From contig JAFAZJ010000130.1 in assembly GCA_019239835.1 (NCBI GenBank), positions 1 through 32,416 on the forward strand: a stretch of DNA of 32,416 nucleotides, read 5' to 3'. Below are positions 15,992-21,977 of this stretch, in pieces (positions within the stretch are counted from its first letter, which is position 1; every line of letters starts with the position of its first letter). The notes beneath the pieces are model-generated. The model worked only from the letters and a program-made list of their open reading frames with translations, made no database searches and was not told the origin of the DNA. Origin of the DNA: Alphaproteobacteria bacterium (lineage in GTDB: Bacteria > Pseudomonadota > Alphaproteobacteria > Reyranellales > Reyranellaceae). A program made the position numbers and the translations under genes.

Positions 15992-16034
15992 CTTGTCCCG
16001 TCTTGATGGACAAGGCCCGCGATTACGTCAAGAC
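15992..16034 (-). promoter_or_regulatory. Interlocked inverted repeats in the ilvE leader/promoter
   Basis: Two 7-bp inverted repeats interlock: GTCTTGA (16000-16006) with TCAAGAC (16028-16034), and CTTGTCC (15992-15998) with GGACAAG (16008-16014), given on the + strand. Read leftward they give two mutually exclusive RNA hairpins. The region also contains TTGACG (16026-16031) with a weak CATCAA 17 bp on (16003-16008), so the repeats could instead be operators around a promoter. Both readings are inference. Confidence 0.45.
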
Positions 16035-16066
16035 CGCTGACGTTCTTTCCGTTGCGGCAAGGCGTT

Positions 16067-17383
16067 TCAGAACGCGAGCAAATTGTCCCGGAATTGCTTG
16101 TGCTCGTAAGCCTTGCGCACGAGGCCGCGATCCTGCAGGGCAGGGACCAGCCCGTCCTCGATCTCCGCCAGGGTGCGCCGATGCACGTTCGGCATGGCGA
16201 ACAGATAGCCGTCGCCGCCCACTTCTGCCATCACCTCACCCATGCGCGCGGCCACCGAATCGGGCGTGCCGGTGAGCTCGATCGAGTAGTCGACGGCATT
16301 GAAGCTCGCCATGGTCTCGCGAATCGAGCGGCCGTTGGCGATCTTGCGGTAGTTCTCGAGGTTCTGCTGATGACCGTTGGTCGTGACGTGGTCGGGCAGC
16401 GGCTTGTCGAGATCGAACTGGCCGAAATCGATGTTGGTGACCTTGCCGAAGTGCGCCAGGCGCTCCTCGATGCGCTCCAGCGCCAACGCTTGGCGACGCT
16501 TGCGGCGCTCTTTCGCCTCGTCCTCGGTCTCGCCAATGATCGGGTTGATCAGGAAGAGGATCTTGCAGTCCGACGGCTTGCGGCCCTGTTCGATCATGTA
16601 TTTGTGCACGTCCTCCCGATAAGCCTTCATCGCCTCGACGCCCTTGGCGTGCACGACGATAGTGTCGGCGTGGGTCGCGGCGAATCTACGGCCGCGTGAG
16701 GAGCCGCCGGCCTGGGCGATCACCGGTTGGCCCTGCGGCGGCGGGCCCGAGTTCAGCGGCCCGCGCGTGCTGTAAAAGCGGCCGCTGTGGTTCACGGCAC
16801 GCACCTTGGTGTGATCGACCAGAATGCCCTTCTTGCGATCGGCGACGATTGCATCGGGTTCCCACGAGCCCCACAGGCCGCGGCAGACCTCCATGTACTC
16901 GTCGGCCATGTCGTAGCGCAGATCGTGCTCGGGCATGCCCTGCATACCGAAATTCATCGCCGCAAAGTCGGAGCTGCCGGTGACCGCGTTCCAACCGATG
17001 CGCCCGCCCGAGACCTGATCGAGCGTCGCCACAAGGCGGGCCAGCAGATAGGGGTGATAGGCGTAGGTGCCGAAGGTCGGCACGATGCCGATGCGCGAGG
17101 TCACCTGCGTCATCAGCGCAGCGATCACCGACGGGTCCTGGCGCGGCACCGACAGGCCGTTCTTCAGGTAGATCTCGGTCGAGCCGTTGAAGCTCTCGCC
17201 GACGTAGGAGGAGTCCTCGAGCAGGACATAGTCGAAGCAGGCGCGCTCCAGCGACCGCGCCAGGTTCAGGAACAGCTCCGGCTCCATCCAGGTCTGCCCG
17301 ATATGGCCGGTCCACGCCTCGCCCCAGGCCTGCGCGCTGGAGCCCTGGAGGAACCATGCGAGATGGAAGGGTTTGGTGCTCAT
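16067..17383 (-). CDS. LLM class flavin-dependent monooxygenase (NtaA/SnaA/DmoA type)
   Basis: This 438-residue protein belongs to the nitrilotriacetate monooxygenase component A group of bacterial luciferase-like enzymes, FMN-dependent oxygenases with a TIM barrel. Characteristic pieces are the N-terminal 'KPFHLAWFLQGSS', 'TFGTYAYHPYLLARLVATLD', 'SGGRIGWNAVTGSSDFAAMN' and 'PVIAQAGGSSRGRRFAATHA'. They need FMNH2 from a separate reductase, which is not in this window. Substrates range from aminocarboxylates to sulfides and cannot be assigned. Length is typical (430-460). The gene lies between ilvE and a Bug-type binding protein gene, all leftward, so it may take part in breakdown of an organic acid brought in by that protein. 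Confidence 0.93.
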   Translation of the reverse strand: MSTKPFHLAWFLQGSSAQAWGEAWTGHIGQTWMEPELFLNLARSLERACFDYVLLEDSSYVGESFNGSTEIYLKNGLSVPRQDPSVIAALMTQVTSRIGIVPTFGTYAYHPYLLARLVATLDQVSGGRIGWNAVTGSSDFAAMNFGMQGMPEHDLRYDMADEYMEVCRGLWGSWEPDAIVADRKKGILVDHTKVRAVNHSGRFYSTRGPLNSGPPPQGQPVIAQAGGSSRGRRFAATHADTIVVHAKGVEAMKAYREDVHKYMIEQGRKPSDCKILFLINPIIGETEDEAKERRKRRQALALERIEERLAHFGKVTNIDFGQFDLDKPLPDHVTTNGHQQNLENYRKIANGRSIRETMASFNAVDYSIELTGTPDSVAARMGEVMAEVGGDGYLFAMPNVHRRTLAEIEDGLVPALQDRGLVRKAYEHKQFRDNLLAF

Positions 17384-17406
17384 CCCGGCAGCTTAGCCGG
17401 AAGCCC

Positions 17407-18399
17407 TCATTTGGTCAGCCGTTCGCCCAGCTCGTCCTTGTAGCCGCGATACCGCTCCACCTCTTGCTTCAGGTATGCGCCGGTGCCCGCCGGGTCGGCC
17501 GGCGTATAGGTCTCGATGCCGGCCTTCAGGAGCCTGTCGCGCACGTCGGGTTCCTTGATCGCCTCGTTGATGGCAGCGTTCAGCTTGGCGGTGATCTCCG
17601 CCGGCATGCCATGTGGGCCGATCATGATCACCCACGACGTCATGGTGGCGCCCTTCACGCCCAGCTGCTCCAGCTGCGGCACCTTGGCGACGACCGGCGT
17701 GGCGCTGGGCGACGCCAGCGCCAGCGCGCGCACCGAGCCAGCGCTGATCTGCGGCACGGCGGAGGCCAGCACGGCGACACCGAAATCGGTCTCGCCCTTG
17801 GTCAGCGCCTCCATCATCGGTGCGCCGCCGCGATAGGGTACGTGCAGTGCTGTCAGGCTGCCTGCGCGCTTGAGATAGACTTCGGCGCCGAACTGCGTGA
17901 TGCCTGCGGGCCCCGAGGAGGCGTAGCTCGCGGTAGCGGCATTCGCCTTCAGGTGGGCGTTGAGCGCCTCGATCGTCTGGAACGGCTTGCTGGCTGGCAC
18001 GACCAGTACCAGTGGTGACTGGCCCACCAGCGCGATCGGTGTGAAGTCGGCCACCGGATCGTACCGCGCGTTCTGCGGCAGCATGATGGGGTTGATCGCG
18101 AAGGCGCCGGGATCCGACAGCATGATGCGATAGCCGTCGGGCGTCGCGGTGGCCGTAGCTGCGGCCGCGATCGAGCCGCCAGCGCCGGGCTTGTTGTCGA
18201 CGACGACGGCGACTTTAAGCGAGTGGGTCAGGCGTTCTGCGAGGATGCGCGCGGCGACATCGCTGGTGCCACCGGGCGCGAAGCCGACGGTAATGGTGAT
18301 CGGCCGATCGGGATACTCCGCCCGCGCAAGTGTTGTCGCCGCGAGGACTAACGCCAACGCGCTGGCGCACGCAGCCAGCACCCTGTTCATCGCCTTCAT
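17407..18399 (-). CDS. Bug-family (TctC-like) periplasmic binding protein
   Basis: This 330-residue solute-binding protein of the tripartite tricarboxylate transporter type has a signal peptide (MKAMNRVLAACASALALVLA, ending ARA before EYPDRP) and the family pattern 'YPDRPITITVGFAPGGTSDV' followed by 'VVDNKPGAGGSIAA'. It is exported to the periplasm and binds a small carboxylate or amide for uptake, or senses it. No membrane subunits (TctA/TctB) are in the window, which is common for the many orphan Bug proteins of alpha- and betaproteobacteria. The ATG at 18399 has GGGGG just upstream; a TTG at 18411 is less likely. It lies 24 bp before the pxpA stop, so both are likely co-transcribed. Confidence 0.93.
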   Translation of the reverse strand: MKAMNRVLAACASALALVLAATTLARAEYPDRPITITVGFAPGGTSDVAARILAERLTHSLKVAVVVDNKPGAGGSIAAAATATATPDGYRIMLSDPGAFAINPIMLPQNARYDPVADFTPIALVGQSPLVLVVPASKPFQTIEALNAHLKANAATASYASSGPAGITQFGAEVYLKRAGSLTALHVPYRGGAPMMEALTKGETDFGVAVLASAVPQISAGSVRALALASPSATPVVAKVPQLEQLGVKGATMTSWVIMIGPHGMPAEITAKLNAAINEAIKEPDVRDRLLKAGIETYTPADPAGTGAYLKQEVERYRGYKDELGERLTK

Positions 18400-18423
18400 T
18401 GCATCCCCCAACTGGTACTGCCG

Positions 18424-19191
18424 TCAGCTCAGCATCTCAGGGATCGTGACGATCTGACAACCCGCCGCTTCGAGACCTTGACGCACATGGCGGGCCACCG
18501 TCACGGCCGTCGGCTCGTCGCCATGGACGCAGAGCGTCTCGACCGCGACCGGTACGCGGTTACCCTGCCGCGAGATCAGGTAGCCGTCCTTCACCATGCT
18601 CAGCGATTGCGCCAGCGCCTTTTCCGGGTCCTTGAAGACCGTGCCCGGGATGGAGCGCGGCGAGAGGTTGCCGTCATCCTCGTAGTGCCGATCGGCGAAG
18701 CCCTCACGTGCCAGCCGCAGGCCCAAGGTGCGCGCCGCCTTCTCCATCTGCGAGCCGTAGAGCGCGACATAGATGATGTCGGGATCGACGGTCTGGATGG
18801 CGCGGCCGATCGCCAGCGCGTAGTCCTCGCGCTCCGCCGCCATGTTGTTGAGCGCGCCGTGCGGCTTCAGGTGCGTCACCGGCAACCCGACATAGCGCGC
18901 CATCGCCTGCAGGGCGCCGATCTGGTAGGCGACCATCAGCTCGAGATCCTTCGGCTTCATCTCGATGCGCCGGCGGCCGAAGCCCCAGAGATCGTTGAAG
19001 CCAGGGTGCACGCCCAGGCTGACGTCGCACTTCTTCGCCAGCGTCCCCAGCCGATGCATGGTGTTGGCGTCACCGGCATGGAAGCCGCAGGCGACGCTGG
19101 CCGAGCGGATCACGGTCATCAGGTCGGCGTCGTTGCCGATGTCGTAGGCGCCGAAGCCTTCGCCGATATCCGCGTTCAGGTTGATCTTCAT
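18424..19191 (-). CDS. pxpA: 5-oxoprolinase subunit A (LamB/YcsF family)
   Basis: This 255-residue protein matches PxpA in length and motifs: 'INLNADIGEGFGAYD' at 3-17, 'SVACGFHAGDANTMHR', 'LGVHPGFNDLWGFGRR', 'HLKPHGALNNM' and 'CVHGDEPTAVTVARHVRQ'. PxpA with PxpB and PxpC converts 5-oxoproline to glutamate using ATP in the cytosol. PxpB and PxpC are absent from the window, so the partners are elsewhere or the protein works alone on a related lactam. The downstream Bug-family binding protein suggests a role in uptake and use of a small organic acid. A hairpin stands directly in front of the start codon and covers the poor ribosome binding site. Confidence 0.93.
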   Translation of the reverse strand: MKINLNADIGEGFGAYDIGNDADLMTVIRSASVACGFHAGDANTMHRLGTLAKKCDVSLGVHPGFNDLWGFGRRRIEMKPKDLELMVAYQIGALQAMARYVGLPVTHLKPHGALNNMAAEREDYALAIGRAIQTVDPDIIYVALYGSQMEKAARTLGLRLAREGFADRHYEDDGNLSPRSIPGTVFKDPEKALAQSLSMVKDGYLISRQGNRVPVAVETLCVHGDEPTAVTVARHVRQGLEAAGCQIVTIPEMLS

Positions 19192-19194
19192 CTC

Positions 19195-19228
19195 AGGGCG
19201 CCTCGCACGATCCGTACCGAAGCGCCCT
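19195..19228 (-). other. Hairpin abutting the pxpA start codon
   Basis: AGGGCGC (19195-19201) pairs with GCGCCCT (19222-19228), enclosing a second 5-bp stem (GTACG/CGTGC on the leftward strand, one G-T wobble). It ends 3 nt before the pxpA ATG and lies between the anti-sigma and pxpA genes. It could stop transcription from the sigma operon weakly or hide the pxpA ribosome binding site; no U-run follows. Confidence 0.45.
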
Positions 19229-19242
19229 TTATAGCGTGCGCC

Positions 19243-19980
19243 TCAGCGCGTGCGCAGCAATGCGGCGAAGTTCGTCAGCTCATCGCGATTGAGATCAGAG
19301 ACAGCCTCGTAGCGCAGGCCGTCGGCCTGCCAGCTCTCGACATTGTAGCCCTGGAGCTGGCCGTTGACGGCCGCAGCCGTCGATCCGGCAGGCGCAATGA
19401 AGACGGTGATACGATGCTGGCGTCGGCCATAGATCAGCGCCGCCGCCGGCTTGCCGGCGACGTAGTCGACTCGACCGCTCAGCAACGGAAAGCCGTCATC
19501 GGCGAGGTCCGAGACGCGCGGGGAAAAGGCAAGCTTGCCGGCGAACCAAGGCTTGATCGCGTGCGGATTGCCCGAGCGCACGGAGCCGAAATCCTCCAGC
19601 GCCAGGCCCCGCACATGGGCGGTCACCAGATCGTTCATCGGCGCTGGATCGCGCAACGTCGCGCTCGCCACCAGCGCGACGGCGCCGGCGCCGAGAAGAG
19701 CCGCCGCCAGATGCGACGCGGCCATGCGCGCCCATGGCCGCTGGTTCGTCGGCACGGGCGCGCTCTGGGCCACGAGGCTGGTGATCCGCGTGGCCAGCCC
19801 ATCGGGTACCGGCTGCCGTCCGAGACCGCGCACGCGATCCGAAAGGGCGCGCAGGCTGGCGAGTTCGCGCGCACACGCGGCGCAGCCCTGCAGATGCGCC
19901 TCGACACGGGCGCAGTCCTCGGCGCCAAGCTCGCCGTCGTGATAGGCCTCCAGGAGGTCGCGGGCGTCGTCGCAGGTCAT
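19243..19980 (-). CDS. ZAS-type anti-sigma factor
   Basis: This 245-residue membrane anti-sigma has the zinc-binding motif Cys3-x25-His29-x3-Cys33-x2-Cys36 ('HLQGCAAC'), then one hydrophobic segment at about 86-108 ('MAASHLAAALLGAGAVALVA' continuing SATL) and a C-terminal periplasmic domain of about 135 residues with 'AALIYGRRQHRITVFI'. It would hold the adjacent ECF sigma factor at the inner membrane until a signal reaches the outer domain. Its ATG overlaps the sigma stop (ATGA, 19977-19980), the usual arrangement for sigma/anti-sigma stoichiometry. Confidence 0.94.
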   Translation of the reverse strand: MTCDDARDLLEAYHDGELGAEDCARVEAHLQGCAACARELASLRALSDRVRGLGRQPVPDGLATRITSLVAQSAPVPTNQRPWARMAASHLAAALLGAGAVALVASATLRDPAPMNDLVTAHVRGLALEDFGSVRSGNPHAIKPWFAGKLAFSPRVSDLADDGFPLLSGRVDYVAGKPAAALIYGRRQHRITVFIAPAGSTAAAVNGQLQGYNVESWQADGLRYEAVSDLNRDELTNFAALLRTR

Positions 19981-20510
19981 CGCTCGGCCTCGCGTGTCGG
20001 GGCCGCATTCTCGTCGAGCGCCTCGCGCAGCCGGGCGCGTGCCCGAGACAGGCGTGACATCACGGTGCCGATCGGCACCTCGGTGACGGTGGCGATCTCG
20101 GTGTAGCTCAGCTCCTCGATCTCGCGCAGAATCAGCGTCTCGCGTAAGCCATCGGGCAGGCGCTCGATGGCGGCATGGATGCGCGGGGCGTCGAGGCGGC
20201 TATCGGGCGGCGGGGAATTGTCGGCTTCGCTGGCGGCGGCCGGGCCGCGGAAGGCGAGATCGAGCGGGATGACGTTGCGCCAGCGCTCGCCGCGGCGGAA
20301 CGCGGTGCGGCAGGCGTTGCGCACGATCATCAGCAGCCACGGCTTGGGATCATCGCCGTGGAAGCCGTCGAAAGCGCGGAAGGCGCGCAGCAAGGCATCC
20401 TGGACCGCGTCTTCGGCGTCCTGGGGGTGTCGGGTGATCCAGCGCGCAAGATTGTAGGCCGCCGGCAGCAACGGCAGCACCTTGCGCTCGAACTCCTCGC
20501 GTCGGCCCAT
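19977..20510 (-). CDS. ECF-family RNA polymerase sigma factor
   Basis: This 177-residue sigma factor has region 2 ('AYNLARWITRHPQDAEDAVQ', 'DALLRAFRAFDGFHGDDPKPW' beyond) and region 4 ('LREIEELSYTEIATVTEVPI' followed by GTVMSRLSRARARLREAL). It redirects RNA polymerase to its own regulon and is probably controlled by the overlapping anti-sigma. Start at 20510 (MGRREEFERK) gives the normal ECF length; a TTG at 20564 would add 18 poor residues. No Shine-Dalgarno precedes 20510, and the predicted transcript start from the upstream GGGAATA element falls almost on the ATG, so translation may be leaderless. Confidence 0.94.
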   Translation of the reverse strand: MGRREEFERKVLPLLPAAYNLARWITRHPQDAEDAVQDALLRAFRAFDGFHGDDPKPWLLMIVRNACRTAFRRGERWRNVIPLDLAFRGPAAASEADNSPPPDSRLDAPRIHAAIERLPDGLRETLILREIEELSYTEIATVTEVPIGTVMSRLSRARARLREALDENAAPTREAER

Positions 20511-20519
20511 AGGTTCCAA

Positions 20520-20546
20520 GACTCTTCGATGACGCCTGATATTCCC
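20520..20546 (-). promoter_or_regulatory. Putative ECF promoter driving the sigma/anti-sigma operon
   Basis: Leftward GGGAATA (20546-20540), then 16 bp, then AGTC (20523-20520). GGAA-rich -35 and GTC-type -10 elements with about 16 bp spacing are normal for ECF promoters. The start site would be near 20510-20514, at the sigma ATG. The -35 shares the palindrome 20540-20553 with the rightward promoter. Confidence 0.6.
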
Positions 20547-20573
20547 GGGAATAGTGTGGGACAAGACCGAGTC
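20547..20573 (+). promoter_or_regulatory. Putative ECF promoter driving the cupredoxin-like gene
   Basis: Rightward GGGAATA (20547-20553), 16 bp, then AGTC (20570-20573) within AGTCGTC. The element and spacing are identical to the leftward one, and the two -35 boxes form the perfect palindrome TATTCCCGGGAATA (20540-20553). The start site would be near 20580-20584, about 25 nt before the cupredoxin ATG. Confidence 0.6.
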
Positions 20574-20607
20574 GTCCCTGCGCCATCATCGGATCAGGGA
20601 GATCGAT

Positions 20608-21087
20608 ATGCGAGCGAAATGGCTGAAGGCGGGTCTGGCGGGCGCCGTGGCGCTGGCCCTGGCGGCGACCGCGCGCGCCGAAACCCGCGAATTCTACATC
20701 GTCACCGTGCACCTCGACGCCAAGACCAACCCCGTGGCGGACGCCATGCATCCCGCCGAACCCTTCCCGTCCAGCCCGTTCCCCTCGACCAGCGGCATGT
20801 GGGTCAAGGGCCCGGCGGACAACGGCGACTGGTTCGTGCGCGCCTTCGTCTTCAATCCGTCGCAGGTCGTCGTCATGCAGGGCGACGACGTGGTGCTGCA
20901 TTTCGTCGGCGTGCAGGGCGCCGCGCACACCATCGCCGTCCAGGGCGTGGCCGAGCCGGTGAAGTTCACCCGCGGCACCACCGCCACGGTCAAGTTCAAG
21001 GCCGAGAAGCCGGGCATCGTCGATTTCGCCTCGACCGTGCTGACGCCCAGCATGCGCGGCCAGGTGATCGTCCTGCCAAAGAACTGA
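20608..21087 (+). CDS. Secreted cupredoxin-like protein lacking copper ligands
   Basis: This 159-residue protein has a signal peptide (MRAKWLKAGLAGAVALALAA, cleavage likely after TARA) and a cupredoxin domain: 'AFVFNPSQVVVMQGDDVVLH', 'GVQGAAHTIAV' and 'EKPGIVDFASTVLTPSMRG'. In copper-binding relatives the last segment reads F-x-C-x2-H-x2-M. Here Cys is Ser142, the second His is Leu145, and only His107 and Met149 remain; there is no cysteine anywhere in the protein. Copper binding of type 1 or CuA kind therefore looks lost. The ATG at 20608 has GGGAGA 5-6 nt upstream. It diverges from the ECF sigma gene across a shared promoter palindrome, so it is a likely regulon member and possibly linked to the envelope or redox signal sensed by the anti-sigma. 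Confidence 0.85.
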   Translation: MRAKWLKAGLAGAVALALAATARAETREFYIVTVHLDAKTNPVADAMHPAEPFPSSPFPSTSGMWVKGPADNGDWFVRAFVFNPSQVVVMQGDDVVLHFVGVQGAAHTIAVQGVAEPVKFTRGTTATVKFKAEKPGIVDFASTVLTPSMRGQVIVLPKN

Positions 21088-21091
21088 CTCT

Positions 21092-21107
21092 GCTGGCCAC
21101 GGCCAGC
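21092..21107 (+). other. Short hairpin after the cupredoxin-like gene
   Basis: GCTGGCC (21092-21098) pairs with GGCCAGC (21101-21107), which in RNA gives a 6-bp stem with a CACG tetraloop, 4 nt after the stop codon. No T-run follows, so it is a weak terminator candidate or transcript stabiliser. Confidence 0.35.
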
Positions 21108-21129
21108 GGGCCGGGGCACGAAAAGGTCA

Positions 21130-21192
21130 CTTCCCGCGCAGCGATCCACGGGCAAAAGCTGCCACTGCCCCTGGACCGATTCGCGCGGGAAG
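21130..21192 (+). promoter_or_regulatory. Leader hairpin that hides the fkbM ribosome binding site
   Basis: CTTCCCGCGC (21130-21139) pairs perfectly with GCGCGGGAAG (21183-21192). Inside, TCCA (21145-21148) pairs with TGGA (21172-21175) and GGGCA (21150-21154) with TGCCC (21166-21170) around an 11-nt loop. The 3' arm contains GGGAAG, the Shine-Dalgarno 5 nt before the fkbM ATG (21198). The architecture fits a translational switch such as a thermometer or protein-responsive leader; function is inferred. Confidence 0.6.
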
Positions 21193-21197
21193 CAACC

Positions 21198-21977
21198 ATG
21201 CTGAAAATCGTCAAGGATTCCGTCCTCAAGGTCAGCCGCTCCTTCGGCTACGACATCGTGCCGTTGCGCGAAATGAAGGAGCGCGACTTCGCGCTGCACC
21301 TGCGCGAGCTATTGGCCAGCCGCAAGATCGACTGCGTGATCGATGTCGGCGCCAATGTCGGCCAGTACCGCGACTTCCTGCGCGACAGGGTGCTGTACGA
21401 GGGGCCGATCGTGTCGTTCGAGCCGGTCGGCCGCCACATCGAGATCCTGCGCAACCGCGCCAAGGGCGACCGCGACTGGCATGTCGAGGGCTACGCGCTG
21501 GGCAGCAAGAGCGGCGCCATGCCGATCAACGTCATGGCCTCGGACCAGTTCAGCTCGTTCCTCGAGCCTGACCACAGCAGGGTGTCGGACTTCGGCACGC
21601 TCAACGTGCCATGCAGCACCGAGCTGGTGGCGGTGCGCACGCTCGACCAGATCCTGCCGACCTTGCGCCAGCAGCTCGGCTTCTTCCGGCCCTACCTGAA
21701 GATCGACACCCAGGGCTACGACATCGAGGTGCTGCACGGCGCCGAGGAGAGCCTGCCCGCGATCAGCGCGCTGCAGACCGAGGCCTCGGTGATCGGCATC
21801 TACAAAAGCATGCCGAGCTACATGGACACGATCCGCTATCTCAACGAGCGCGGCTTCGAGATCACCGGCCTCTACCCGATCAGCCGCGACCGCAGTCTGC
21901 GGCTGGTCGAGTTCGACTGTGTGATGATCAACGCTGCGATGGACGTGCCGGCGCAGTCGCGATCGCATCTGTCCTGA
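21198..21977 (+). CDS. FkbM family methyltransferase
   Basis: This 259-residue SAM-dependent methyltransferase has motif I 'CVIDVGANVGQYRDF' (46-60), 'GPIVSFEPVGRHIEIL' (motif II acidic Glu75) and 'YLKIDTQGYDIEVLHGAEES', diagnostic of the FkbM group. Such enzymes O-methylate sugars in polysaccharides or glycolipids, which fits the glycosyltransferase and fucose genes that follow. Start at 21198 begins the family's normal N-terminus; GGGAAG lies 5 nt upstream but inside the 3' arm of a 10-bp hairpin. It ends by overlapping the 3' end of the convergent glycosyltransferase gene by 50 bp, which is long for two real genes. Confidence 0.92.
   Translation: MLKIVKDSVLKVSRSFGYDIVPLREMKERDFALHLRELLASRKIDCVIDVGANVGQYRDFLRDRVLYEGPIVSFEPVGRHIEILRNRAKGDRDWHVEGYALGSKSGAMPINVMASDQFSSFLEPDHSRVSDFGTLNVPCSTELVAVRTLDQILPTLRQQLGFFRPYLKIDTQGYDIEVLHGAEESLPAISALQTEASVIGIYKSMPSYMDTIRYLNERGFEITGLYPISRDRSLRLVEFDCVMINAAMDVPAQSRSHLS

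Noticed and set aside
15992-16034. H-type pseudoknot riboswitch (SAM-II style) before ilvE
   Set aside because: The loop that would have to cross the first 7-bp stem is 1 nt, and no SAM-II core sequence is present; mutually exclusive hairpins or operators are more plausible.
18478-20106. Rightward 542-codon open frame opposite pxpA and the anti-sigma gene
   Set aside because: Composition is that of an antisense shadow (rich in Arg, His, Gln), and the leftward genes carry exact family motifs.
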